DNA of 64,000 nt, from NCBI RefSeq assembly GCF_040954835.1, contig NW_027168257.1:62001-126000 (forward strand), written 5' to 3'. Shown in pieces: positions 42,475 through 52,940 of this stretch. Each line of letters begins with the position of its first letter. The first letter of the stretch is position 1. The DNA is from Lepisosteus oculatus. Taxonomy: Eukaryota; Chordata; Actinopteri; Semionotiformes; Lepisosteidae. Under the pieces are notes generated by a model. That model had not been told where the DNA came from. It saw only the letters and a list, made by a program, of their open reading frames with translations, and ran no database searches. Position numbers and translations under genes: made by a program.

Positions 42475-42875
42475 GTTGGAGTTCTATTATACGGATAAAT
42501 TTAGAGGACTATTATACATATATGGTTGGAGTTCCGGATAACTTTAGAGGTCTATTATACGGATAACTTTAGAGGACTATTATACGTATATGGTTAGAGG
42601 TCTATTATACGTATAACTTTAGAGGTCTATTATACGTATATGGTTAGAGGTCTATTATACGTATAACTTTAGAGGTCTATTATACGTATATGGTTAGAGG
42701 TCTATTATACGGATAACTTTAGAGGTCTATTATACGTATATGGTTAGAGGTCTATTATACGCATAACTTTAGAGGTCTATTATACGTATATGGTTAGAGG
42801 TCTTTTATACGGATAATTTTAGAGGTCTATTATACGTATATGGGTAGAGGTCTATTATACATCAAAGATAGATTT
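42475..42875. repeat. 25/50-bp tandem array with TATACGTATA
   Basis: Alternating 25-bp units, AGAGGTCTATTATACGTATA followed by ACTTT or TGGTT, repeat about 15 times. Each unit carries a self-complementary TATACGTATA or a near copy. The first units are the most diverged. Confidence 0.92.
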
Positions 42876-42879
42876 TATA

Positions 42880-43484
42880 GGTGTAGAAACAAGTAAACCA
42901 AGCCAATGATTAGGTTTAGAAATTTATTCTGAAAATACACATTCACACCTGAAACATATGTATTTCAAATTATACATTGTATACAATCAATCAACAATCA
43001 ACATATGGGCAATAATCATAAAAAACACAACTAGTCTTAAACTTCACCTACAAATTCTGGTAACATGGCAATATACAGTATAGTAATGACAAACACAAAA
43101 CTAATTACATTAACACACTAACTCAAAACCACATTTTGATTCAAATATACATTTTAAAATGTACAACTTCTATATTTCCAAGAAAAAAAAATATTACAAT
43201 GGAAGTTAAGACGATTTTTGTCCACTATTTGCAAACCCTGTCTAATTGTCCTGTTAGAACCAAAAACCTATTATTTTCAGAGTCCAGATCTCCTGGCCCC
43301 CTGCCTTGCATATGCATTCTTCAAGTAACACATTGTGTGCTCCTTTATTTCTTTTTCTGTTGATGTAGGGTGGGACTTCAGCACCGCAGCTAGGAGAAAA
43401 TTATATAATATTACTTCCCAAATAAATGATGATTAATATCTTCTTTAGTATAATCTAAAAAATGAACGGTTTACTAAGCTCAAA
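42880..43484. other. AT-rich interior of TIR element
   Basis: No gene, RNA or recognised repeat is seen. The open frame at 43136 is a chance frame. Confidence 0.5.
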
Positions 43485-44050
43485 GCTGAAATCAATGTAT
43501 AAAATTTGGCTTGCATCATAGCAGTTGAGCAATAAAGTCTATCCTAATTAAAGAGTACCCAAAGTTTGAAAGTACAACATAGAATAAGAATAAGAGAAAT
43601 GGCAAAACGATTTTGTGTCATCTTCCCCATTCACACTATTTTATGTGCCATTTTTTTGCTTATTCACATACTATTTTAATCAAAATAATATTAAGAAAGA
43701 TCTGTATGTATTCAGATAGTATTATTATTGTTCATACTTACTCGTCAAAAGAGGATTGCTGAGATATTTGCGGATATACTTCTACGTTTGAAAAACGTGT
43801 CCAAAATGGTGACCAACGAATACTAGCAATGCATTGTGGTATATAACCGGAAAATATGCTGGGTTCGATATTTTCTCAACGTATGCGTTTATTAATGTTG
43901 TCGATATTATGGTTGAAATTTAACATTGATAATACATCGCGGCTATGTGCCCCCTGCTATGAGCTGATGTGCAATTTTAACGCATGCAGTTAGTAAGGAT
44001 CGGTCACTGTTGTATGGTATTATATATAATTACATTATGGAATAGGATGG
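43485..44050 (-). repeat. Dispersed 560-bp repeat, copy 2 (inverted)
   Basis: Reverse complement of 36404-36965 with few changes. See that entry for shared marks. Confidence 0.85.
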
Positions 44051-44821
44051 GGACAGGCCTGGCATCACGGGGGGAGGGGGGAATGTCGCCCCTTCAGTTT
44101 TGGGCAAAAAGTTTTACCTAACTTAATTTGCGCCCTAAAAAAATAGTTGTACTTTGTCAATGGTCAGACAACACTAAATGACACGAACAGTCACTCAGTC
44201 TGTTTGATGGGCAGGAGGGCTATCCGTCCAGGAACTGCACATATTATTGAGTGTCAACATTACGATCCTGTTTGCTCAGGTGGACCGATTCCTTGCAGTA
44301 GTTCCTTGCAGTAACGATTTAATACTTAAAATTGTTATATAACTAGGACTAGTTATAGCAGTCTGTGCTTTCTGTTGGTTTTACAACATTTTTTTCTTAA
44401 CGATTCAGAACGTCCATGTAGCTGCAAAAATGAACGCTTATGGTACTTTTTGCTCCAGGCAATACAAACCGTGAGAGTGACGAAAAATGTGAAACTGAAC
44501 TTCATCGCAAATACCAGATTGCTAGTCGTTATCTTCTATCATGAAGCACTAATCAATGGCATAGCTGCGAGATTTCATTTGGGTAGCTGCACCGAACAGC
44601 TCCGTTTCAACCGAAATATCACTCCCCCCTCAGAATTTCAGACGCCCCCCTACAGATTTTTCCTCGGGCACCGCACACTGATGGGGGACGGGGTGTCCAG
44701 GAAATGGTATCAACTTTTGTCAAGAAAATAAAAATAGAAACTCTATAGGCACTCAAACATTTTACTGTTTTTTTTCAGGCAGGTGGCAAGACCCCTCAGC
44801 AAAACCCTTGTATGCTAAGCT
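44051..44821. other. Unclassified insertion-like stretch
   Basis: CCTGGCATCACGG at 44058 and GGGGTGTCCAGG near 44692 look like weak inverted ends. C-rich blocks (CGCCCCTTCAG, CAGACGCCCCCC) are reminiscent of non-autonomous hAT elements. The 118-codon frame at 44375 has no recognisable product. Confidence 0.3.
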
Positions 44822-45368
44822 GTGGGCATTGATTCGTCGAATATACGTATATTTACGGCGAAATTACGGCTATACGTATATATACGTCGCCTCGACGTAT
44901 AATCAACGTCGAATTGCAACCGTAAAATCGACGACATGAATAAACGCATATATAACGTCGAAAACACATCTAACACAGTGCCTGAGGCTTTTTACTGTAT
45001 GTATCGTGTGTGCCGCAACTAGGAGTATACGGCACTCTGCACAGTGTACGAAGTAAATTATTTTCGCAGTAATTAATTTATTATATTTACTATATTTATT
45101 ATACACATGTAAATTAATTGCTGCGAAAATAATTTACTTCGTACACTGTGCAGAGTGCCGTATACTCCTAGTTGCGGCACACACGATACATACAGTAAAA
45201 AGCCTCATGCACTGTGTTAGATGTGTTTTCGACGTTATATATGCGTTTGTTAATGTCGTCAATTTTACGGTTGCAATTCGACGTTGATTATACGTCGAGG
45301 CGACGTATATATACGTATAGCCGTAATTTCGCCGTAAATATACGTATATTCGACGAATCAATGCCCAC
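44822..45368. repeat. 547-bp near-perfect palindrome
   Basis: The arms of about 260 bp are inverted copies around a short AT-rich centre near 45085-45110. They are dense in TATACGTATA, CGACGTATA and similar CpG-containing motifs. Only a few arm differences are seen (for example ACATGAATAAACG against ACGACATTAACAAACG). It forms the right end of the TIR element. Confidence 0.92.
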
Positions 45369-45414
45369 TGGGAACAAGCTCGCTTCTTTCTACCATGATG
45401 TCACCATGACCAAA

Positions 45415-45427
45415 TCTGTCTTTAAAC
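45415..45427 (-). promoter_or_regulatory. snRNA 3' box of U4
   Basis: Minus-strand GTTTAAAGACAGA, seven bases after the U4 3' end; identical to the other boxes. Confidence 0.85.
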
Positions 45428-45434
45428 ACCTTGC

Positions 45435-45580
45435 TCAGTCTCTAACGAGACTGTCAAAAATAGCTTTCGCTGATTGTATTGCAAACCGGCGGAAGCGGGG
45501 TATTGGGAAAAGTTTTCAACTAGCAATAATCCCGCCTCGGCTAAACCTCACAGGCTACGATACTGCCACTGCGCAAAGCT
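45435..45580 (-). ncRNA. U4 snRNA
   Basis: A full 146-nt U4 gene. Sm site in context TATTTTTGAC here (one base changed: AGCTATTTTTGAC). The terminal hairpin reads GTCTCGTTAGAGAC with a TTA loop. The 5' domain has GGCGGGATTATTGC instead of GGCGCGATTATTGC. 3' box and promoter block are present. Probably functional, with an altered Sm flank. Confidence 0.93.
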
Positions 45581-46176
45581 GACGGTTGCCAGGCAACCGC
45601 GGGGATCCTATGGAAATCGTTATCAATCGTCTCATGGCATGTCGTTGCTGTAACGCTTCATATTTGTCGTCTTCTTCTAGCTTGAGGTTTTGAAGAATTT
45701 CATGACAGACAAGGGCTCCGTTGGGAACAAAGAAACCCGTTGATTCTTTTCAGCAGCAGAAATACAACCCTTTAAATACAAGATGACAGAACAATGACGA
45801 AGGGCATGCCGGGAGGAACTCATGCACTACAGAGGAAAGGGGGTGGGCACGTACAGTTCACATTCAAGCCACAAGTACTCTTCTCGGATGTTGCACAAAC
45901 AAATCCTAACGTCTTGAAAGCATTGAGGCATGTTTGTGTCCCACTTCCCGTGGCTGCAGGATGACTGACACGAACGGACAAACACAATCTGTGGCGTTTA
46001 GCGTGACATAGTCTTGCAGGCATCGTGCTGTCTCACTGCAATACTATACCGCTGGAGGAAACAGTCCATCTGGCCATGAAACTCATTTGAACGTCTAGCT
46101 ACAGCAACTAACAATATCATGATTTATTCAGGATGTGTGGAATCAGCACGTCCCGGAGACAGCTTCCGAAATCTTG

Positions 46177-46192
46177 AGCATTCTCTGGTGGT
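46177..46192. repeat. Target-site duplication, left
   Basis: AGCATTCTCTGGTGGT, identical to 47787-47802. The uninterrupted site survives around 25252. Confidence 0.9.
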
Positions 46193-47786
46193 AGGGGCGT
46201 TCAAGATGGCGCTCAGGTGGGAGGTAAAGTTTAGTGGTTGAGGATTTTTTTTGAGTTTTTCATGACCTGAATGTTAATTTTTGCTTTTTTTGACTACAGA
46301 AAAATAAGGACTTAACACTACTTGTTTAAACTTCAGTTATAATTGAAAGAAAAAAAAACTATTTTTTTTAGGTTTAAGAATTTCGATATGAGTAACACTG
46401 GGAAAAGAAAAGAGAGTGCTGGGTCTTCGAAGGAGAACTCTAAGATACCTCAATCGTATATGTATAGCACTACAAGAAAATTGATGGCAACTAAAGGGAA
46501 AAGTGAAGCAGCTGGAGGGGACGTGGAAAGAGTGCTGGAGATGCGCTCGTACGCGAGCGCTCGCAGCCCAAGTGAGACTCAGCTGCCAGAGGAAGAGCCG
46601 GAGTCCCTGCCCAGCACACCTGTGAAAACCCCGGCAGCCAAGAGAGGAAGGGGCAACCTGACGCTGGAGGAGCTCCAGACCAACATCTTCAACATGATGG
46701 CACAGAGCATGGGTGAGCTGCAGGAAATGACTTGATCTAATACAGTCGCAATCGAAAGTCTTAAAAAGTCCATGGACTGTGTGTTTAAAGAGGTTGAAGA
46801 CTTAAAGAGTGAAGTAAAAGTTCTTAAACAAGTAAATACCAAACAAGAAAAGCATATTAAAGAACTTGAATTGAAAGTGAACGATGTAGATAGATACCGT
46901 CGATGATGGAATTTAAAATTATTTGGAGTTAAAGAGGAACGTGATAAGGACCTTGTTGCAACAGTGAAGGGTATCTGTAAAAGGACCCTGCCGGACCAGG
47001 AGGACGTAATATCGGCCATTGACTTTGTTCACAAGCTCGGGAGAGCGAACATGTCTGGGCAAGTGCTCCCCAGATCGATTATAATACAGTTCACCAAGAG
47101 GACGGCGAGGGACATGCTGTGGCAAGCGGCGAGGGGGAATGAGTATTTGAATGGGAACAAACTGAGGTTTGCAGAGGACCTGTCTGCTGCGGACAGGAGT
47201 ACCAGGAACCAGCTGTGGCCCCAGGTTGAAGCTGCCAGAAGAGAGGGGAGGAGAGCCTACTTTGTGGGAGCGAGGGCCTTTGTGGACGGGAAGGAGATTT
47301 GCTCCCAGTGACTGCTCAGTTAATGATTATGTTTGGTTTTATTTGTTATACCAGTATATACTAGTGTTTCTTTAGTGTTAGTTTGGAATGGTGTAGTTAA
47401 GTGTTAAGGACTGTTATAGTTCTGGTTCTTTGAAAAACTCAATAGTTTAGACAGTCTTAGAGTTAGTTATTTGCTTTTGTGTATGTCTTTTTCATGAATG
47501 CCAGAGGTACTCGAAATGTTGTTAAAAGAAAAACTGTGTGCTGAGTTTTATTTTTTACAGGAAACGCATGCATGTTGAAACTAAAGTTTATAAATAATTG
47601 AGAAATATTAAAGCAAGGAAAATATGATACATGTAAAATATACAATTTGATCACATAATTACTTAATTACCTCTGGTAGTTAAATGCTTTTTTCTGCTGC
47701 ATTTTTTTTCTCTTGTACATGACTCTGATCCTCTTGTTGTATTTGTATTTGTAAATTCTATGTTTAATAAAAAATTTTTTAAAAAA
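46193..47786 (+). mobile_element. L1 LINE deletion derivative
   Basis: The element starts with TTCAAGATGGCGCTCAGG, has an ORF1, an inter-ORF spacer, the first 25 or so codons of ORF2 (MNARGTRNVVKRKTVCAEFY) and a 3' UTR with an A-rich tail. The rest of ORF2 is deleted. The 16-bp target duplication shows it inserted by target-primed reverse transcription as this short form. Confidence 0.88.
46388..47311 (+). pseudogene. L1 ORF1 protein
   Basis: The product is an RNA-binding L1 ORF1p. A basic, serine-rich N-terminus (MSNTGKRKESAGSSKENSK) precedes a coiled coil (VAIESLKKSMDCVFKEVEDL), an RRM start (WNLKLFGVKEERDKD) and the C-terminal domain (ARDMLWQAARGN, RNQLWPQVEAARREGRRAYF). Two in-frame TGA codons at 46733 and 46904 break it; the second lies at a CGATGATGG site consistent with CpG decay. 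Confidence 0.88.
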
Positions 47787-47802
47787 AGCATTCTCTGGTG
47801 GT
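47787..47802. repeat. Target-site duplication, right
   Basis: AGCATTCTCTGGTGGT directly after the L1 A-rich tail, ending 24 bp upstream of tRNA-Gly(TCC). Confidence 0.9.
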
Positions 47803-47826
47803 GTCCTGCAGACTTCCTGTGGGCAT

Positions 47827-47898
47827 GCGTTGGTGGTATAGTGGTGAGCATAGCTGCCTTCCAAGCAGTTGACTCGGGTTCGATTCCCGGCCAACGCA
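47827..47898 (+). tRNA. tRNA-Gly(TCC)
   Basis: A 72-nt match to vertebrate tRNA-Gly(TCC): GCGTTGGTGGTATAGTGG, loop CTTCCAA giving TCC, T-arm CGGGTTCGATTCCCGG and acceptor GCGTTGG/CCAACGC. TTTT follows. The L1 insertion lies only 24 bp upstream. Confidence 0.96.
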
Positions 47899-47934
47899 GT
47901 GGTGAATGTTTTCAAATGCTATCATGAGCCTTGG

Positions 47935-48475
47935 ATTGTGACTAGCAAAGCGAAGCCTTTTGAAAGAGCTAAAGCACTGAAAAACGGAATTGAGGGAGAA
48001 TCTTACAGGGGATTCTGAGTGGTGTCTGCATACACGCAGTCCAATATGGGTGCTGAAAGCTTGAGCTACTCTCAATGTCATGCTGGCTTTCCCCGGAGTA
48101 AATCTGTTACATTGAAAGAATGCTTCTCGCAGGTTCAAAAAGGGACCCTTGTTAATTGGAGAAATCAATGATTTCAAATGAATTCTGTATGCGTTAAAAG
48201 ACAGCTATACACAGAAAACATGCAGGACACTGCTCATGCGTGTGGAGTTCAGCCGAAACACAGTGCGTTTTTTCAAGCCATCTGACAAAGCCCGCCCACT
48301 GAAAACTGCAGCAGATCGTGTAAAGACGTTCAACTTTGTAACTACTGCACGCACAGGAAGCAGAATAAATTCCTCTTTTCAAACTGTCAAAGGTTTGCTT
48401 TACGAACGCCGCAGGACATCGCACAATCTCTTTTGAACAGGGACAAACGATTTCTTATGGGGCGCAGTAAGTACT
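47935..48475 (+). repeat. U4 module, partial copy without U4
   Basis: It matches 2695-3230 and then leaves the module at GGCGCAGTAAGTAC, just before the stretch that leads to U4 in other copies. No gene inside. Confidence 0.8.
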
Positions 48476-48611
48476 GTTACTGTCACTGCTCGATACCGAC
48501 GTTGGCCTACTATACCATGTTCAGCCACCGCTAGAAAATGTACGGCTCTAGCACCGGAGCAAGCAACAGGAGGGCCGACGTCAAACAGGCACATGTGTCA
48601 GACATGGAGAG

Positions 48612-48693
48612 CGACGAGAATGAGATTTGAACCCATGACTGCAGAGCACAATGAATTAGCAGTCCATCACCTTAACCACTCAGCCACCTTGTC
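48612..48693 (-). tRNA. tRNA-Ser(GCT)
   Basis: An 82-nt gene with GTGGCTGAGTGGTTAAGG, loop CTGCTAA-type giving GCT, variable arm TGTGCTCTGCA and T-arm TGGGTTCAAATCTCA. One acceptor mismatch. No T run nearby. Confidence 0.88.
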
Positions 48694-49072
48694 GACGAAA
48701 CTGGGCTGTCCGGACATGGGTTGGCGCGCTCCAGATGATCTTTTTCTTTTTTTTCCCTCGTACTCGAGGGTCATTTTCCTGTTCCACATGTGATTTCAAC
48801 ATTTTCCTTGGGAGATGTCAAGCCAGCAAGCCACTGCTGTGGTTCAGTGGCCAGTGTGGAGTTCAGTGGCCCTGTTGTACACAGAAAGCATATTGAGCTC
48901 CTTGGACATGAAAAGTTCCAGATAAGAGCCATTTGTCATCCTTTCTCTTGGTGTCGATGTTGCTATTGTATGTAAAGGTGGCAACTTGCTCAGCAAGCAG
49001 GCGGAGCACACACCGAATGCAGATGTGTCTGAGTGGTGTGTCCAAGTGGCTGCAAAAGAACAGCACTCCTGG

Positions 49073-49146
49073 GGCGCCGTGGCTTAGTTGGTTAAAGCGC
49101 CTGCCTAGTAAACAGAATATCCTGGGTTCGAATCCCAGCGGTGCCT
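49073..49146 (+). tRNA. tRNA-Thr(AGT), second copy
   Basis: A 74-nt gene with acceptor GGCGCCG/CGGTGCC and T-arm CTGGGTTCGAATCCCAG intact. The anticodon stem CCTGC/ACAGA has two mismatches, which may disable it. Its surroundings are the inverted counterpart of those at 15560-15720. Confidence 0.85.
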
Positions 49147-49384
49147 TCTTTGTTGTGTCTTCTCGAACAGAACTGGTCATTACAGACAACCGCCTACGGC
49201 TAGACTTAATTAAATGCAAGTATTCATTTCCTGTCTTTAACGCGACTTGTTTTTCTTAAAATGGATGCAACTTGCAAAACATGAAATACAAGCCTTGCTA
49301 ATCAGCGCTAGCGGCTGGCAAAAAAAAAAGAAGTCAGCAATGTTTTTTTCTTTAACCTTAACCCTGCTAATGGAGAAGAGTTAA
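49147..49384 (+). repeat. Thr-to-module-A spacer
   Basis: Reverse complement of 15416-15644, including the run of A (T on the other strand) near 49320. Thr gene and module A thus moved as one block. Confidence 0.8.
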
Positions 49385-50120
49385 ATGACCGAGTCAATGC
49401 AGCTTAAACGATGCGCAAGTCGGGTTCTTAGCTGAAAGGGTGGTAAATCACACTCACCCCAGTCCTTAATCTTTTAAAGAGGATACAAAATTGAACCTAG
49501 TCGCCACATCACATACATCCTGTTCAATGATAAAAAGGTAACATCTATCCTCGCTCCAGAGTAAATCTCACGTTGAGGGCATCTTTTTTTTCACTTTACC
49601 GTGAGTCGGGCTCGGCTGCACAGAGGAGAGAGCAGACCAATGAGGTCACAGGGACAGGGGAGTCACACGCTGGCGGTTTGAATACGCGGAAGATCACTGA
49701 GGGATCCACAGTATGTGGACCCTCCGTTCGCCATCAGTCCGCACTCCGGACTCTGAATCCTGCCATCCGAGTTAAGATCTCAGCGGAACCTGAGGTGCAG
49801 TTCCTTCTTAAAACGTAATCTGGTGAGCATTTCTAGAATCGCACTTGTATAGATGCAGCCTTTAATGTGTTGCTAGGTTAAAATTGATGACTTCTTGTAT
49901 TTCAGTAGGCAACTGCCCTCTTGATTTTGGATTTAATCTCTTTATTACAGGGGCGCTTTTATGAAGACAGAGTCATGTTCAGGTACTTTGTTTGATGGAG
50001 GAAGCTTATTTCGGACTCTGTGATCTGCTCACCTGGAAAGGTCTGCTGTACTACTACAAGAGAGAAGTAGAGTCTGGAAGAAGGGACAATTTTATGATGC
50101 TTTGGAAGATAATGTTTTTT
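49385..50120 (+). repeat. Spacer module A, copy 3 (first half)
   Basis: Direct copy of 1-725, ending in the T run before the part that carries tRNA-Arg in the other copies. The 81-codon frame is again open (49573-49818). Confidence 0.88.
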
Positions 50121-50290
50121 TTTTCTTATACTGAAAATGAAAAGTAGTTGTTTCTATATGGACTCAGTCTTTGGAATTTGTATATTTATATATTTCAGTG
50201 AACCCTCAGCCATTCCTTCTGTATTGTAATTCAATTTCTCTTTTAAAATTCCTTCCCCACTTCTAGGACCTGCAGTTGCTGAACTCCACA

Positions 50291-50683
50291 ATGGCTTCTA
50301 TTGGAAAGTCTGTGACTGAGACCAAGTAAGTGTTCACTTTTTTATGAAACCATTATTTATTTTGGAGCAATGAGCAATTCTTATATAAATGCAATAAAAT
50401 CATTATGCTCAAACTATGAGAGAGAATTTTAAGGATAATTTAAGAAATCAGTCTTAGCTTGTTTCTATACACAGATGGTATTATTTATTTTCAAAGGAAA
50501 CCCGCGAGGATTCCCCTGGTGTGCAAGATGTGCCTGAATACTTTTGATCAGCTTCCTGCTCACTTCAAGAGAGCGTGTATGAAGCATGCCACGGCAGAAG
50601 AGATCGGGATGGCCTCTCAACAGACGAGGGAGGACATGATGAATCACCTGAAGAACGGGGTCATTGTGGATTACCACAGATAA
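50291..50683 (+). CDS. Possible two-exon gene for a 73-aa CxxC...HxxxxC protein
   Basis: Exon 1 coding part 50291-50325 (MASIGKSVTET plus two bases) follows an acceptor at 50265 after a pyrimidine tract and ends at GTAAGT. Exon 2 starts after TTTTCAAAG at 50497 and runs to a stop at 50681. The phase fits and the total is 222 nt. The product has RIPLVCKMCLNTFDQLPAHF then KRACMKHATAEEIG, a C-x2-C-x11-H-x4-C zinc-knuckle-like pattern, and a charged tail. I do not recognise the family. It could equally be a fragment of a larger or transposon-linked gene. The downstream unit recurs as 3'-UTR-like sequence. Confidence 0.45.
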
Positions 50684-50689
50684 GAGATC

Positions 50690-52940
50690 AAAGGACACTT
50701 TGTGGGCTTGAAATACAAAGAAAATCTTGTTCTATGGTACAAGATAAATACAAAACTTAAGCTTTTATTTTAATTAGATTTATTTATAAAGCATAAGCAA
50801 TCATTTATTACATTAATATATGTGAAAATAACATTTTAGTATCATACATTTAGTATATTTAGTTCCTAATGCTGAAAGAAATGATCATAGAACATGACAT
50901 CTAACCTTACCTGCGGTGTTTTTAATCCCTATTGCTCAATGCACGGTGAAAGCATTGCATACATATGTCTGACAATGAGGAATGGGCCCCTGAGACAGTC
51001 ATTTGCCTGTTTCACAAATGATCGTATTTTACTAGAGATTCTGTTTGGGATTCAGATGTGCATTCTGACAGCAATCCCTTTCAATAAATGATACGTTCTG
51101 GATGAGGTCAAAGGTGTTGGAACACTGTATTTAGGATGTGTTTGCAGTGATTGTGTGTCTTCTGCTTCAACGCAGTGATATATAGACGTGCTCCTGTAAT
51201 TTATTGGTACAAGCCCAGGGCAGTGAGCAGTCTGAGGATTTATTTCCAGACGGCATAGAGCAGTGAAGCAGTGAAGTAGTGCAACACACTGGATCATTAT
51301 ATTGTTAGAATCTATTCTACTTACATTATTACATTATACACAATTTGAGTTCATTTTAAAAAGTAAAATGTAATGAAAGGAATGCATTTTCATAAGAAAG
51401 ATAATACCGATATGCATGTGATAATCTTCCTTATATCATGTAGTGTGTCATTTGGACACTTTGTGGGATTGAAATACAAAGAAAACCATGTTATATGGTA
51501 CAAGATAAATACAAAACTTAAGCTTTTATTTTAATTAGATTTGTTTATAAAGCATAAGCAATCATTTATTAAATCGCTTCTTGAATTAAATCTTTTGACA
51601 AGAGGTAAGACTTCTATTTTACATTTAAACCCATGTTTAGCTGTGTTTTTTAGATTTAACTGAACCAATTTCTGTGTGTGATAATGTCCTTGAATTCTGA
51701 CAACATCACACTAAATTACATGATATAAAACAGCTAATGTTTCTAGAGATAGAATGTTTCTAGAATGTTTCTGGGATGCTGGGATGTTTCTGGGATGCTT
51801 CTAATTACTTTTTATTACCAGGGACAGTTTAATTCACCTTGTACAGTACTGAAAGACCAAGATGCTTTTTTCTAAAGTTATTTAACATTTTATAGAACTT
51901 TGTCTACTATGGCAACATGATGAGCTTGGTGAAACTTGGAAAAATACTGCTTGGACACTTATCTTAAGATAAAGATAGGATAAAGGTTTATCTTTTGCAC
52001 CTACCTGACCCCCAGGGAAGGCCAATGCTTTCTAAGTTGATGGTTCCCTACAGTAGACTGTACTTTAATTTCAAAGGTAATGTATATTGACCCAAATCAG
52101 TTTTGGACTCCAATCTACTGACGAAATGGAGCCTATCCTTTTTTCAGGATTTTAGCATCATACGTTTGGTATATTTAGTCCCTAATGATGAAAGAAATGA
52201 TCATAGAACATTTGGACACTTTGTGGGCTTGAAATACAAAGAAAATCATGTTCTATGGTACAAGATAAATACAAAACTTAAGCTTTTATTTTAATTCGAT
52301 TTCTTTATAAAGCATAAGCAATCATTTATTACATCGCTTCTTGAATTAAATCTTTTGACAAGAGGTAAGACTTCTGTTACATTTAAACCCATGTTTAGCT
52401 GTGTTTTTTAGATTTAACTGAACCAATTTCTGTGTGTGATAATGTCCTTGAATTCTGACAACATCACACTAAATTACATGATATAAAACAACTAATGTTT
52501 CTAGAGATAAAGTTTCTGAGATGCTTCTAATTACTTTTTATTACCAGGGACAGTTTAATTCACCTTGTACAGTACTGTAAGACCAAGATGCTTTTTTTTA
52601 AAGTTATTTAACATTTTATAGAACTTTGTCTACTATGGCAACATGATGAGCTTGGTGAAACTTGGAAAAATACTGCTTGGCCACTTATCTTAAGATAAAG
52701 ATAGGATAAAGGTTTATCTTTTGCACCTACCTGACCCCCAGGGAAGGCCAATGCTTTCTAAGTTGATGGTTCCCTACAGTAGACTGTACTTTAATTTCAA
52801 AGGTAATGTATATTGACCCAAATCAGTTTTGGAATCCAGTCTACTGACGAGATGGAGCACATCCTTTTTTCAGGATTTTAGCATCATACGTTTGGTATAT
52901 TTAGTCCCTAATGCTGGAAAGAAATGATCATAGAACATTT
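50690..52940 (+). repeat. 2248-bp tandem unit, copy 1
   Basis: It recurs from 52940 with a constant offset of 2248 bp. Inside, a sub-repeat of about 750 bp occurs twice, with GGACACTTTGTGGG followed by TTGAAATACAAAG at 51453 and 52213. The frames in it (for example 52103-52294) are in repeated AT-rich sequence and are not convincing genes. Confidence 0.92.

Larger units (their letters stand above)
42331..45372. mobile_element. TIR element beginning CCCAGTGGGCA
   Basis: Termini CCCAGTGGGC and GCCCACTGGG bound a 3.04-kb insertion in the U4 module. Comparison with the empty module at 3419-3435 gives a target GACGTAACAAGC with AA duplicated. The left end is rich in ACGTCT/AGACGT, then comes a 25-bp tandem array, the 560-bp dispersed repeat (inverted) and a terminal palindrome. 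No transposase frame is seen. The family is unknown to me. Confidence 0.65.
45373..46176 (+). repeat. U4 module, resumed after the TIR element
   Basis: It continues with the U4 gene, its upstream region, and the 2230-2640 spacer. It then continues as in 25130-25250 up to the L1 insertion. Confidence 0.85.

Noticed and set aside
44375-44731. 118-codon ORF as a gene
   Set aside because: No recognisable domain, lies in an element-like C-rich stretch, and no splice or start context supports it.
46343-47311. Host gene with nuclear coiled-coil protein
   Set aside because: The order coiled coil, RRM and C-terminal domain, with flanking target duplications, identifies L1 ORF1.
48236-48436. Small ORF shared with other modules
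   Set aside because: It is spacer of the U4 module; the frame differs in length between copies.
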